Shown here piece by piece: positions 1 to 5,372 of a DNA stretch of 5,372 nucleotides. Position 1 is the first letter of the stretch, and each line of letters begins with the position of its first letter. The notes below the pieces were generated by a model, which worked only from the letters and a program-made list of their open reading frames with translations, ran no database searches and was not told the origin of the DNA. This DNA is from Actinomycetota bacterium (GTDB lineage Bacteria > Actinomycetota > UBA4738 > HRBIN12): assembly GCA_005885325.1 (NCBI GenBank), contig VAYX01000185.1:1-5372 (forward strand), read 5' to 3'. Made by a program: the position numbers and the translations under genes.

Positions 1-144
1 GTTCACCGGGCGCACCACGACCGCCGGCCGCCGGTCGATCATCGCGTTGTAGACCTTGCGAGCTTCCTCGTACGCCTCGTCGGTCGGGTCGATGACGTCC
101 CCGCGTACCTGCTCTCGAAGTTGATCGACGTTCGGCCTGGCCAT
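1..144 (-). CDS. FAD-linked oxidoreductase (berberine-bridge/PCMH type), N-terminal fragment
   Basis: Only the first 48 codons are inside the window; the gene runs off the left edge. The start is ATG at 144-142, preceded by a purine-rich ribosome binding site. The fragment reads MARPNVDQLREQVRGDVIDP, then a Tyr-Glu-Glu-Ala-Arg-Lys-Val-Tyr-Asn-Ala-Met-Ile-Asp-Arg-Arg-Pro-Ala-Val-Val-Val-Arg-Pro-Val stretch. That pattern (Arg-Gly-x-Val-Ile, then Tyr-x-x-Ala-Arg, then Asn-x-Met-Ile-Asp-x-Arg-Pro-Ala) is the usual beginning of bacterial FAD-binding oxidoreductases of the PF01565/berberine-bridge group, just before the FAD-binding fold. Such enzymes oxidise small organic substrates with a flavin, often covalently attached. 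The flavin-attachment His and Cys and the substrate domain lie outside the window, so the substrate cannot be guessed. No signal peptide is seen, so a cytoplasmic enzyme is likely. It is transcribed divergently from the cyclase gene. The family call is fairly sure and rests on recognised motif order, not on a search. Confidence 0.75.
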   Translation of the reverse strand, partial: MARPNVDQLREQVRGDVIDPTDEAYEEARKVYNAMIDRRPAVVVRPVN

Positions 145-266
145 GGTTCCCTCCCCCTCGTGGGCTGAAGGCCGAGTCTTACTACAGATGGGCCGGGAAA
201 CGCACCTCGGCCCGGCGGGACCACTCGCCCAGGGTCGGCCCGGTCCTCCGGCCATAGACTCCTGGC
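145..266. promoter_or_regulatory. Divergent intergenic region with repeats
   Basis: This 122-base gap separates the two divergent genes. A 9-base direct repeat TCGGCCCGG occurs at 207-215 and 235-243, 28 bases apart. An inverted repeat GGGCCG/CGGCCC occupies 190-195 and 208-213 with a 12-base loop, and its right arm overlaps the first direct repeat. For the minus-strand gene, the least GC-rich patch (minus-strand TAGTAA at 184-179) could be a weak -10 about 35 bases upstream of its ATG; I find no good -35. These could be sites for a shared regulator, but in DNA this rich in G and C such short repeats also arise by chance. Confidence 0.35.
148..158 (-). promoter_or_regulatory. Ribosome binding site of the FAD oxidoreductase
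   Basis: On the minus strand the bases before the ATG read GAGGGGGAGGG followed by AAC and one more C. This is a strong purine-rich Shine-Dalgarno stretch 3 to 7 bases from the start, depending on which GAGG core pairs. It supports ATG 144-142 as the start and shows that this gene is translated from a leadered mRNA. Confidence 0.6.
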
Positions 267-267
267 G
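255..267 (+). promoter_or_regulatory. Probable leaderless promoter (-10) of the cyclase gene
   Basis: TAGACT at 255-260 fits the TAnnnT form of an actinobacterial -10 element. It is followed by six bases (CCTGGC) and then the GTG start at 267, the spacing expected when transcription begins at the first base of the start codon. No Shine-Dalgarno sequence lies in the 15 bases before the GTG, which agrees with a leaderless mRNA. A matching -35 is not evident: the bases 17-18 upstream are GGGTCG or AGGGTC. The first three bases of the -10 are also an in-frame TAG stop, so translation cannot begin further upstream in this frame. Confidence 0.45.
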
Positions 268-3200
268 TGCGATGCCCGAGCTGCGGTGAGGAGAACGCCG
301 AGAACGCCCGATTCTGCTCGTCCTGCGGCGCACCGCTCGGCGAGGGGGCGGCCCCCGGTGCGGAGGAACGCAAGGTCGTCTCGGTCCTGTTCGTCGACCT
401 GGTCGGGTTCACGGCACGTTCGGACCGCGCCGACCCCGAGGACGTCCGTTCGACCCTCCGCCTGTACCACTACCTCCTGAAGCGCGAGATCGAACGGTTC
501 GGGGGGACCGTCGAGAAGTTCATCGGCGACGCGGTGATGGCGGTGTTCGGTGCTCCGGTCGCCCACGAGGACGACGCCGAACGCGCCGTGCGCGCCGCGC
601 TCCGGATCACCGACGCGATCGCCGAGTTGAACGAGGAGCGTCCGGGCCTGGACCTTTCCATCCGTGCGGCGGTCAACACGGGCGAGGCGGTGGTCACGCT
701 CGGCGCCCGGCCGGAGCACGGGGAAGGCTTCGTCACGGGCGATGTCGTCAACGTCGCCTCGCGCCTCCAGGGCCTCGCGCCTGCGGGGGGCGTCGTGGTG
801 GGCGAGCTCACCCATCGGGCGACTCGCACGGCCATCGAGTACGAGGAGCTCGACCCGGTCAGCGTGAAGGGGAAGGACGGCCTCATCCCCATCTGGCGCG
901 CGGTTGCCGCGCGGAGCCGGTTCGGGGTCGACGTCGAGCAAGGGACCCGGACGCCGCTCATCGGTCGCGAGCACGAGCTCTCGCTCCTCGAGGACCTGTA
1001 CCGCCGCGCGATGCGAGAGCAGAACCCACAGCTGGTCACGTTGTCGGGTGAGCCCGGCGTCGGCAAGACGCGGCTCACGTGGGAGTTCCAACGGTTCATC
1101 GACGACGAGCCCGACCTCGTCTTCTGGCGCCAGGGCCGGTGCCTGCCGTACGGCGAGGGCATCACGTTCTGGGCCCTCGGCGAGATCGTCAAGTCGCACG
1201 CCGGCATCCTGGAGAACGACACTCCCCAGGAGGCGTCGGCCAAGCTTTCGAATGCGGTCGAGTCCGTCGTGGAAGACGAGGTCGAACGCGACTGGATCCG
1301 CGCTCGGCTGGGTCCGCTCGTCGGGCTGGACGCCGCCGAGGGGTCGCCGACCGAGCGCGACGAGTCGTTCGCCGCCTGGCGGAGCTTCCTGGAGTCGATC
1401 GCCGCCATGCTCGCGTTCGTCGAACACCTGTCGGACTGGGCGACCGGCGTCCCCATGCTCGTTCTGTGCACCGCGCGGCCGGAGCTGTACGAGCGAGAGC
1501 CGGCGTGGGGTGGCGGCAAGCGGAATCACACCGCGGTGTCGCTCTCCCCTCTCTCGCCCGATGAGACCGCCAAGCTGATCGGCGCACTTCTCGATCAAAC
1601 CGTCCTGCCAGCTCAGACCCAAGCGGCGCTGCTGGCCCGGGCGGGGGGCAACCCGCTCTACGCCGAGGAGTTCATCCGGATGCTGATGGACCGGGGGATC
1701 CTGGTGCGTCGCGGGGTGACCTGGGAGATCGCGGAGGGCCAGGACGAGATCCCGGTGCCCGACTCGGTCCAGGCGCTCATCGCGGCCCGGTTGGACACGC
1801 TTCCGCCAGGCCGCAAGTCGCTGCTGCACGATGCCGCGGTCATCGGAAAGGTGTTCTGGGCGGGCGCGGTGACCGAGATGGGCGGCGTTGACCCGCGAGA
1901 GGTTCGCGAGGGCCTGCACGAGCTGGGCCGCAAGGAGCTGCTCCGGCCGGCACGGCGCCCGTCGATCGAGGGCGAGGCGGAGTACGCGTTCTGGCACCTT
2001 CTCATCCGCGACGTTGCATACGGCCAGATCCCGCGCGCCGCCCGGGCCGCCAAGCATCGGGCGGCCGCAGCATGGCTCGAGCGGATCGCCGGCGAACGCG
2101 TGGCCGACAGCGCCGAGCTGCTTGCCTACCACTACGAGCAGGCCTTGCAGCTGGCTCGGGCTGCGGGCCAGGACGTTACCGACCTCGAAGCCTTGGCGCG
2201 TCGGTCCCTGATCATGGCGGGCGAGCGGGCCGAGCGGATGGACGCCGCCAAGGCGCTGGCCCATTACGAGCGGGCCCTTGATTTGACGCCGCCCGGGCAC
2301 CCGGATCGGGTCACGGTCCTCCTCCGCGTCGGGCGGTCGTTCTGGGGGACCGGGGGGCACGTCCGCGCGGAGGCGTCGTGCCAGGAAGCGCTGGAGGCGG
2401 CGCGAGCAGCGGGTGACGGGCTCGGCGAGGGGGAAGCGCTCACGTGGCTCTCCAGGGTTGCCTGGATCCGAGGGGACACCGCGCGTCAGTTCCAGCTGAT
2501 CGAGCAAGCAGTGCAGATCCTTGAAACGTATCCCCCCGGCCCGGAGCTGGCGTCCGCGTACTCGCGTCTCGCCGCCGCCCACGGCCTCGCGTGGAACGGG
2601 GCGGAGGCCATCGAGGCTGTCGAGCGGGCCCTCCCCCTGGTGCGTGAGTTCGGCAGCGCGGCGGATCTCGTGCCACTGCTTCAGTTCCGTGGCCAGGCAC
2701 GGGCTGACTTCGGAGACGTGGACGGGGGGTTCGAGGACGTCCGTGAGGGCCTTCGCCTGGCCCTCGAGGCGGCGCCGGCTCCCTTGGTCGCCGCCTCGCA
2801 CGTCAACCTCGGCGACATGACGTGGGTACAACACGGTCCGAACAAAGGGCAAGAGCTATACGAGGCGGCCACCGAGATCGGTGTGCGACGGGGGGCACCG
2901 GGCGCTGCGAATTGGGCCCGAATGGAGTCGATGTGGACCCGCTTCGATCTGGGAGCGTGGGACGAGGTATTGGAGATCGGCAGCCGCGTCGTTGCCGAGG
3001 ACGCGGAGCCCGGGACCAGTCAGGTCTCGGTGCTCGCCGAGCTCTACCGGCACGATGTCATGTTGCACAGAGGTCTCCGAGATGACCAGGGGATCGTCGA
3101 AGGGAGGCTCCTTCCTCGCGCCCGCCAGATCGCCGACGGCCAGGTCGTGGTGCCGGCGTTCCGCGTTGCCTCGCTCGGGCGGCTCGCCCGAGGCGATGTG

Positions 3201-3656
3201 GCCGGCGCGGTCGAGCTGGTCGAGGAGCTCGACGAGCTCCTGCGGGAACGCCCGGGCCCTCGGAGCTGGCTCCTAGACGGCTCGGCGCGCGTGTGCCTGG
3301 CAGCGGGGAAGGTCGAGCTGTTGCGCTCGCTGATCGACCAGGGGGTGGAGTACCTGACCCGGGATCGAAACAGCATGGCCTCGGCCCGCGCGGTCCTCGC
3401 GGAGCTCGAGGGCGACCTGACGGCAGCGATAGAGCGGTACGAGGACGCGGCCACACGGTGGGAGGCGTTCCCCTCGGTCCTGGAGCACGGGCTCGCGCTC
3501 ATGGGAGCCGGTCGGTGCCTCCTGGCACTTGGCCGGCAGAACGAGGGGGCCGCTCGCCTCCGGGCCACCCGCGAGCGGTTCGGCGCGCTGAAGGCGGCGC
3601 CCCTGGTCGGCGAGGTCGACGATCTGCTCGCCCGCGCCACCTCGAAGACCTCCTGA
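267..3656 (+). CDS. Zinc ribbon-class III nucleotidyl cyclase-AAA/STAND ATPase-TPR protein
   Basis: Predicted cytoplasmic signalling protein of 1129 residues whose cyclase domain should make cAMP (or cGMP) from the NTP. The GTG start is fixed by an in-frame TAG four codons upstream and because the zinc ribbon begins at residue 3, as in relatives. Domains in order: zinc ribbon with Cys3, Cys6, Cys17 and Cys20; class III cyclase at about 35-215 with metal-binding Asp44 (VDLVGFT) and Asp88 (KFIGD), purine-contacting Lys84, and transition-state Asn162 and Arg166 (VNVASR); NTPase module from about 229 (PLIGRE) with Walker A GEPGVGKT at 261-268, sensor-like LCTARPEL at 400-407 and GGNPLYAEE at 460-468; a winged-helix-like region at about 496-560; the conserved EYAFWHLLIRDVAYGQIPRA at 572-591; then TPR-like helical pairs from about 640 to the end. 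No membrane segments are seen. Two oddities: the Walker B segment is missing between Ala380 and Met381, and Phe155 sits where Asp or Thr is usual in the cyclase. The architecture is common in actinobacterial multidomain cyclases; the input signal is unknown, with the TPR part a likely ligand or protein sensor. Confidence 0.92.
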   Translation: MRCPSCGEENAENARFCSSCGAPLGEGAAPGAEERKVVSVLFVDLVGFTARSDRADPEDVRSTLRLYHYLLKREIERFGGTVEKFIGDAVMAVFGAPVAHEDDAERAVRAALRITDAIAELNEERPGLDLSIRAAVNTGEAVVTLGARPEHGEGFVTGDVVNVASRLQGLAPAGGVVVGELTHRATRTAIEYEELDPVSVKGKDGLIPIWRAVAARSRFGVDVEQGTRTPLIGREHELSLLEDLYRRAMREQNPQLVTLSGEPGVGKTRLTWEFQRFIDDEPDLVFWRQGRCLPYGEGITFWALGEIVKSHAGILENDTPQEASAKLSNAVESVVEDEVERDWIRARLGPLVGLDAAEGSPTERDESFAAWRSFLESIAAMLAFVEHLSDWATGVPMLVLCTARPELYEREPAWGGGKRNHTAVSLSPLSPDETAKLIGALLDQTVLPAQTQAALLARAGGNPLYAEEFIRMLMDRGILVRRGVTWEIAEGQDEIPVPDSVQALIAARLDTLPPGRKSLLHDAAVIGKVFWAGAVTEMGGVDPREVREGLHELGRKELLRPARRPSIEGEAEYAFWHLLIRDVAYGQIPRAARAAKHRAAAAWLERIAGERVADSAELLAYHYEQALQLARAAGQDVTDLEALARRSLIMAGERAERMDAAKALAHYERALDLTPPGHPDRVTVLLRVGRSFWGTGGHVRAEASCQEALEAARAAGDGLGEGEALTWLSRVAWIRGDTARQFQLIEQAVQILETYPPGPELASAYSRLAAAHGLAWNGAEAIEAVERALPLVREFGSAADLVPLLQFRGQARADFGDVDGGFEDVREGLRLALEAAPAPLVAASHVNLGDMTWVQHGPNKGQELYEAATEIGVRRGAPGAANWARMESMWTRFDLGAWDEVLEIGSRVVAEDAEPGTSQVSVLAELYRHDVMLHRGLRDDQGIVEGRLLPRARQIADGQVVVPAFRVASLGRLARGDVAGAVELVEELDELLRERPGPRSWLLDGSARVCLAAGKVELLRSLIDQGVEYLTRDRNSMASARAVLAELEGDLTAAIERYEDAATRWEAFPSVLEHGLALMGAGRCLLALGRQNEGAARLRATRERFGALKAAPLVGEVDDLLARATSKTS
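1401..1412 (+). other. Junction where the Walker B segment is absent
   Basis: The protein reads FAAWRSFLESIAA (residues 368-380) and continues directly with MLAFVEHLSDWATG (381-394). In family members as I remember them, these two stretches are separated by roughly 16-18 residues holding a hydrophobic strand and Glu-Asp-Leu-His-Trp-Ala-Asp, the Walker B motif. The codons at the junction are GCC GCC ATG CTC. The frame is kept and all later motifs match, so this looks like an in-frame loss of about 48-54 bases rather than a frameshift. It could be a true deletion or an assembly collapse. Confidence 0.7.
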
Positions 3657-3670
3657 GGCCGTATCACTGA

Positions 3671-3705
3671 CTCGGGCAGCGATGGCCCCTCCGCATCGGC
3701 CCGAG
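3671..3705 (+). terminator. Hairpin after the cyclase gene, probable terminator without U-tract
   Basis: Arms CTCGGGC (3671-3677) and GCCCGAG (3699-3705) pair perfectly. Inside them CGATG (3680-3684) pairs with CATCG (3694-3698). Together they form a 12-base-pair stem with a two-base AG bulge on the left and a nine-base loop. The hairpin begins 15 bases after the TGA of the cyclase gene. There is no T run after it, so it is not a textbook intrinsic terminator, but U-tract-less hairpins at gene ends are widely predicted in GC-rich actinobacteria. It could alternatively be an mRNA 3' stabiliser or a regulatory structure in the leader of the next gene. Confidence 0.5.
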
Positions 3706-3817
3706 GCGACGCCGGGAGGTCGGCCCTTGACGGTTTCCTGCGGCGTGCCTGCACGACCCGGATGAGTGGAGGCTTCACCCTTCCGCTGAGCCCACCCAGG
3801 CACGAGAATCGGGCCAT

Positions 3818-3823
3818 GGAAGG
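3818..3823 (+). promoter_or_regulatory. Ribosome binding site of the histidine kinase
   Basis: GGAAGG lies nine bases before the GTG at 3833, a good Shine-Dalgarno match at a normal distance. It decides the start, because no other ATG, GTG or TTG is available in frame upstream. The ATG at 3816 overlaps this site but is in another frame. Confidence 0.6.
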
Positions 3824-3832
3824 CGATCCGTC

Positions 3833-5372
3833 GTGAAGGCCGGGACTGCCCGGCGCACCGCGTGGGGCCTCCTGGCCCTGGGCGTGGCGCTCGTGGGCGG
3901 GGGCATGGTCCTGGCCGTGGTCAATCGAAGCGCCGTGGTCCAGAACGCGTCCTTCGTCCTGATCTTCCTTTCCATGGCGTACATCGGCTCGCTGATCGCC
4001 TCCCGCCGTCCCGACAATGCCATCGGGTGGCTGCTGCTTTGGACGACGTTGGCCATCGGGACCGGATTCGTGTCGGACGAGTACAGCAAGTACGCCCTGG
4101 TGACCAACCCCGGAGCTCTTCCCGGCGGGGTGTGGGTGGCGTGGGCATCCAGCTGGGCGTGGGCGATCGGCATCATCCCCATTGTGACGTTCCTGTTCCT
4201 CCTGTTCCCGGACGGCCATCTCCCATCCCGACGATGGCGGCCGGTGGCGTGGGCCGCCGCCGCGGCGTTGGCCCTCGTTACCGTCGGCGGGATGCTGAAC
4301 CCGAAGATGGACACCAGCGTGCAGGTCAAGAACCCCATCGGCATCGAGGGCGCCGCCGGCTTGATCGACTCGGTGATCGGCGCCGCCTTCACGAGCCTGG
4401 CCGTCCTCGGACTGCTGTCGGTCTGGTCGTTGGTTCAGCGGTTCCGCCGGGCGAGCGGCGACGAACGGGAACAGATCAAGTGGTTCGGATTCGCGGCGGG
4501 GCTCCTGGTCGGGTGGCTGGTTCTGTCGACCATCGGCCAGGCGGCGGGAATCAAGTTGCTATACGACTCGGAGTTGAACACGGTGTTGTCCGGAGTTTCC
4601 TTCGTGGCCCTACCGCTCGCTGTCGGTGTGGCCATCCTCAAGTACCGGCTCTACGACATCGACGTCGTAATCAGAAAAACCGTCGTGCTCGGCGTCCTCG
4701 CGGCCTTCATCACGGTGGTCTACGTGGCCATCGTGGTCGGGATCGGAGCGGTGGCCGCCGGGTCCGTGTCGAACCGATTCCTGCCGATCGTGGCCGCGGT
4801 GGTCATCGCCGTCGCCTTCCAGCCCGTCCAGGCGGCGGCGCGGCGCCTGGCCAACCGCCTGGTCCTGGGGCCGAGGGCCACGCCGTACGAGGTCCTGTCG
4901 GCCTTCTCCGATCGGGTCGGCGGGACGTACGCCACGGAGGACCTGCTCCCTCGGATGGCCCGCATCCTCGGTGAGGGGACGGGTGCGGAGCGCGCGGAGG
5001 TGTGGCTTAGGGTCGGCGAGAAGCTGCGGCCCGCTGCGGCATGGCCGCCGGACGCTGCCACGCGGTCCGAGCCCATCCCGATCCAGGACGGCGAGCTGCC
5101 GTCCCTCGGCCCCGGCGTCGACGCGCTGCCGGTCCGCCAGGACGGCGAGCTCCTCGGGGCCATCGCTGTGACCAAGCCGCCGAGCGAGCCGGTCTCGCCG
5201 GAGGAGGCGAAGCTCCTGGCTCACCTTGCCGCGCAGGCCGGGTTGGTGCTTCGCAACGTCCGGCTGACCGAGGAGCTTCGGGCTCGCCTCGACGAGCTGC
5301 AGGCGTCGCGGGTTCGCATCGTGGCCGCGCAGGACCAGGAGCGCAGACGGCTCGAGCGGAACCTCCACGACG
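3833..5372 (+). CDS. Membrane sensor histidine kinase (HisKA_3 type), C-terminally cut by window
   Basis: At least 513 residues are visible and the frame is still open at the window end. It starts at GTG with GGAAGG nine bases upstream. About ten hydrophobic segments can be seen at roughly 11-30, 40-56, 63-80, 100-125, 136-154, 176-200, 218-236, 250-269, 283-309 and 316-332. Arg/Lys-rich loops (ASRRPDN, PSRRWR, RFRRASGDER, KYRLYDIDVVIRK) fall on alternate sides, which puts both N-terminus and kinase part in the cytoplasm. Motifs RRPDNAIGWLL (58-68), LFPDGHLPSRRWRP (124-137) and LKYRLYDID (269-277) are familiar from actinobacterial sensor kinases. A GAF-like region spans about 350-475, followed by a helix and coiled coil at about 475-500. 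The box ERRRLERNLHD (503-513) matches the HisKA_3 dimerisation motif, making His512 the probable phosphorylation site. The ATP-binding domain lies beyond the window. Such kinases usually pair with a NarL/LuxR-type response regulator, which I would expect downstream. The ligand is unknown. Confidence 0.88.
   Translation, partial: MKAGTARRTAWGLLALGVALVGGGMVLAVVNRSAVVQNASFVLIFLSMAYIGSLIASRRPDNAIGWLLLWTTLAIGTGFVSDEYSKYALVTNPGALPGGVWVAWASSWAWAIGIIPIVTFLFLLFPDGHLPSRRWRPVAWAAAAALALVTVGGMLNPKMDTSVQVKNPIGIEGAAGLIDSVIGAAFTSLAVLGLLSVWSLVQRFRRASGDEREQIKWFGFAAGLLVGWLVLSTIGQAAGIKLLYDSELNTVLSGVSFVALPLAVGVAILKYRLYDIDVVIRKTVVLGVLAAFITVVYVAIVVGIGAVAAGSVSNRFLPIVAAVVIAVAFQPVQAAARRLANRLVLGPRATPYEVLSAFSDRVGGTYATEDLLPRMARILGEGTGAERAEVWLRVGEKLRPAAAWPPDAATRSEPIPIQDGELPSLGPGVDALPVRQDGELLGAIAVTKPPSEPVSPEEAKLLAHLAAQAGLVLRNVRLTEELRARLDELQASRVRIVAAQDQERRRLERNLHD

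Larger units (their letters stand above)
3657..3832 (+). promoter_or_regulatory. Intergenic region upstream of the histidine kinase
   Basis: These 176 bases carry no convincing gene. Apart from the hairpin, there is a -35-like TTGACG at 3727-3732 and a palindrome CGTGC-CT-GCACG at 3744-3755, which falls where a -10 would be expected. At a 17-18 base spacer the hexamer is TGCACG or GCACGA, a poor -10, so the promoter is tentative. The palindrome could be an operator at that promoter. The kinase reading frame is open back to a TGA at 3728-3730, but no ATG, GTG or TTG occurs in frame before 3833. Confidence 0.3.

Noticed and set aside
272..274. ATG close to the proposed cyclase start
   Set aside because: It is not in frame with the cyclase. 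GTG at 267 is in frame and puts the zinc-ribbon Cys at residue 3.
39..2852. Very long open frame on the minus strand (937 codons) opposite the cyclase gene
   Set aside because: It is antisense to a protein with clear motifs in every domain. Its translation is Arg/Gly/Pro-rich without recognisable motifs, and such frames are common opposite GC-rich genes. It also conflicts with the better-supported oxidoreductase frame at 1-144.
3816..3818. ATG just upstream of the kinase
   Set aside because: Out of frame with the kinase and overlapping its ribosome binding site.
3044..4219. Minus-strand open frame of 391 codons spanning the intergenic gap
   Set aside because: It overlaps the end of the cyclase gene, the hairpin and the start of the kinase gene, with low-complexity Ser/Arg/Pro composition and no motif.
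3862..4974. Plus-strand open frame of 370 codons inside the kinase
   Set aside because: Its translation is Gly/Arg/Pro-rich, as expected from an out-of-frame reading of GC-rich DNA. The frame from 3833 gives coherent membrane segments and known motifs over the same bases.
4610..5368. Minus-strand open frame of 252 codons opposite the kinase
   Set aside because: Shadow of the kinase frame, which carries convincing membrane segments and the HisKA_3 box.
1..5372. Search by eye for tRNA, rRNA, CRISPR repeats, insertion sequence ends and riboswitch-like structures
   Set aside because: Nothing convincing was found; nearly all of the window is explained by three protein-coding genes and two short intergenic gaps.

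Overview
The window looks like chromosomal DNA of a GC-rich bacterium, most likely an actinomycetote. The reasons are strong G/C bias at third codon positions, GTG starts, a probable leaderless gene, and three protein families common in Actinomycetota. This placement is inferred from style and families; no rRNA or marker gene is present.

Layout: (1) Bases 1-144, minus strand, hold the first 48 codons of an FAD-linked (berberine-bridge/PCMH-type) oxidoreductase. (2) Bases 145-266 are a short divergent intergenic region with signals for both neighbours. (3) Bases 267-3656, plus strand, encode a complete 1129-residue signalling protein: N-terminal zinc ribbon, class III adenylate/guanylate cyclase domain, AAA/STAND-type NTPase module, and a long helical TPR-like C-terminal half. 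(4) Bases 3657-3832 are intergenic, with a GC-rich hairpin just after the cyclase gene, a small palindrome and a good ribosome binding site. (5) Bases 3833-5372, plus strand, encode a membrane sensor histidine kinase: about ten membrane segments, a GAF-like region, a coiled helix and the start of a HisKA_3-type dimerisation box. It is cut by the window end just after the probable phospho-histidine.

The cyclase protein and the kinase are both signal transducers in the same orientation, but 176 bases and a hairpin separate them, so they are probably separate transcription units. No shared pathway is shown.

The most notable observation is in the NTPase module of the cyclase protein. Walker A and the later family motifs are intact, but the segment that normally carries Walker B (hydrophobic strand followed by Glu-Asp-Leu-His-Trp-Ala-Asp) is missing, without a frameshift. 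The cyclase domain also appears to have Phe where the second purine-specifying residue is expected. I see no mobile element, CRISPR array, tRNA or rRNA.
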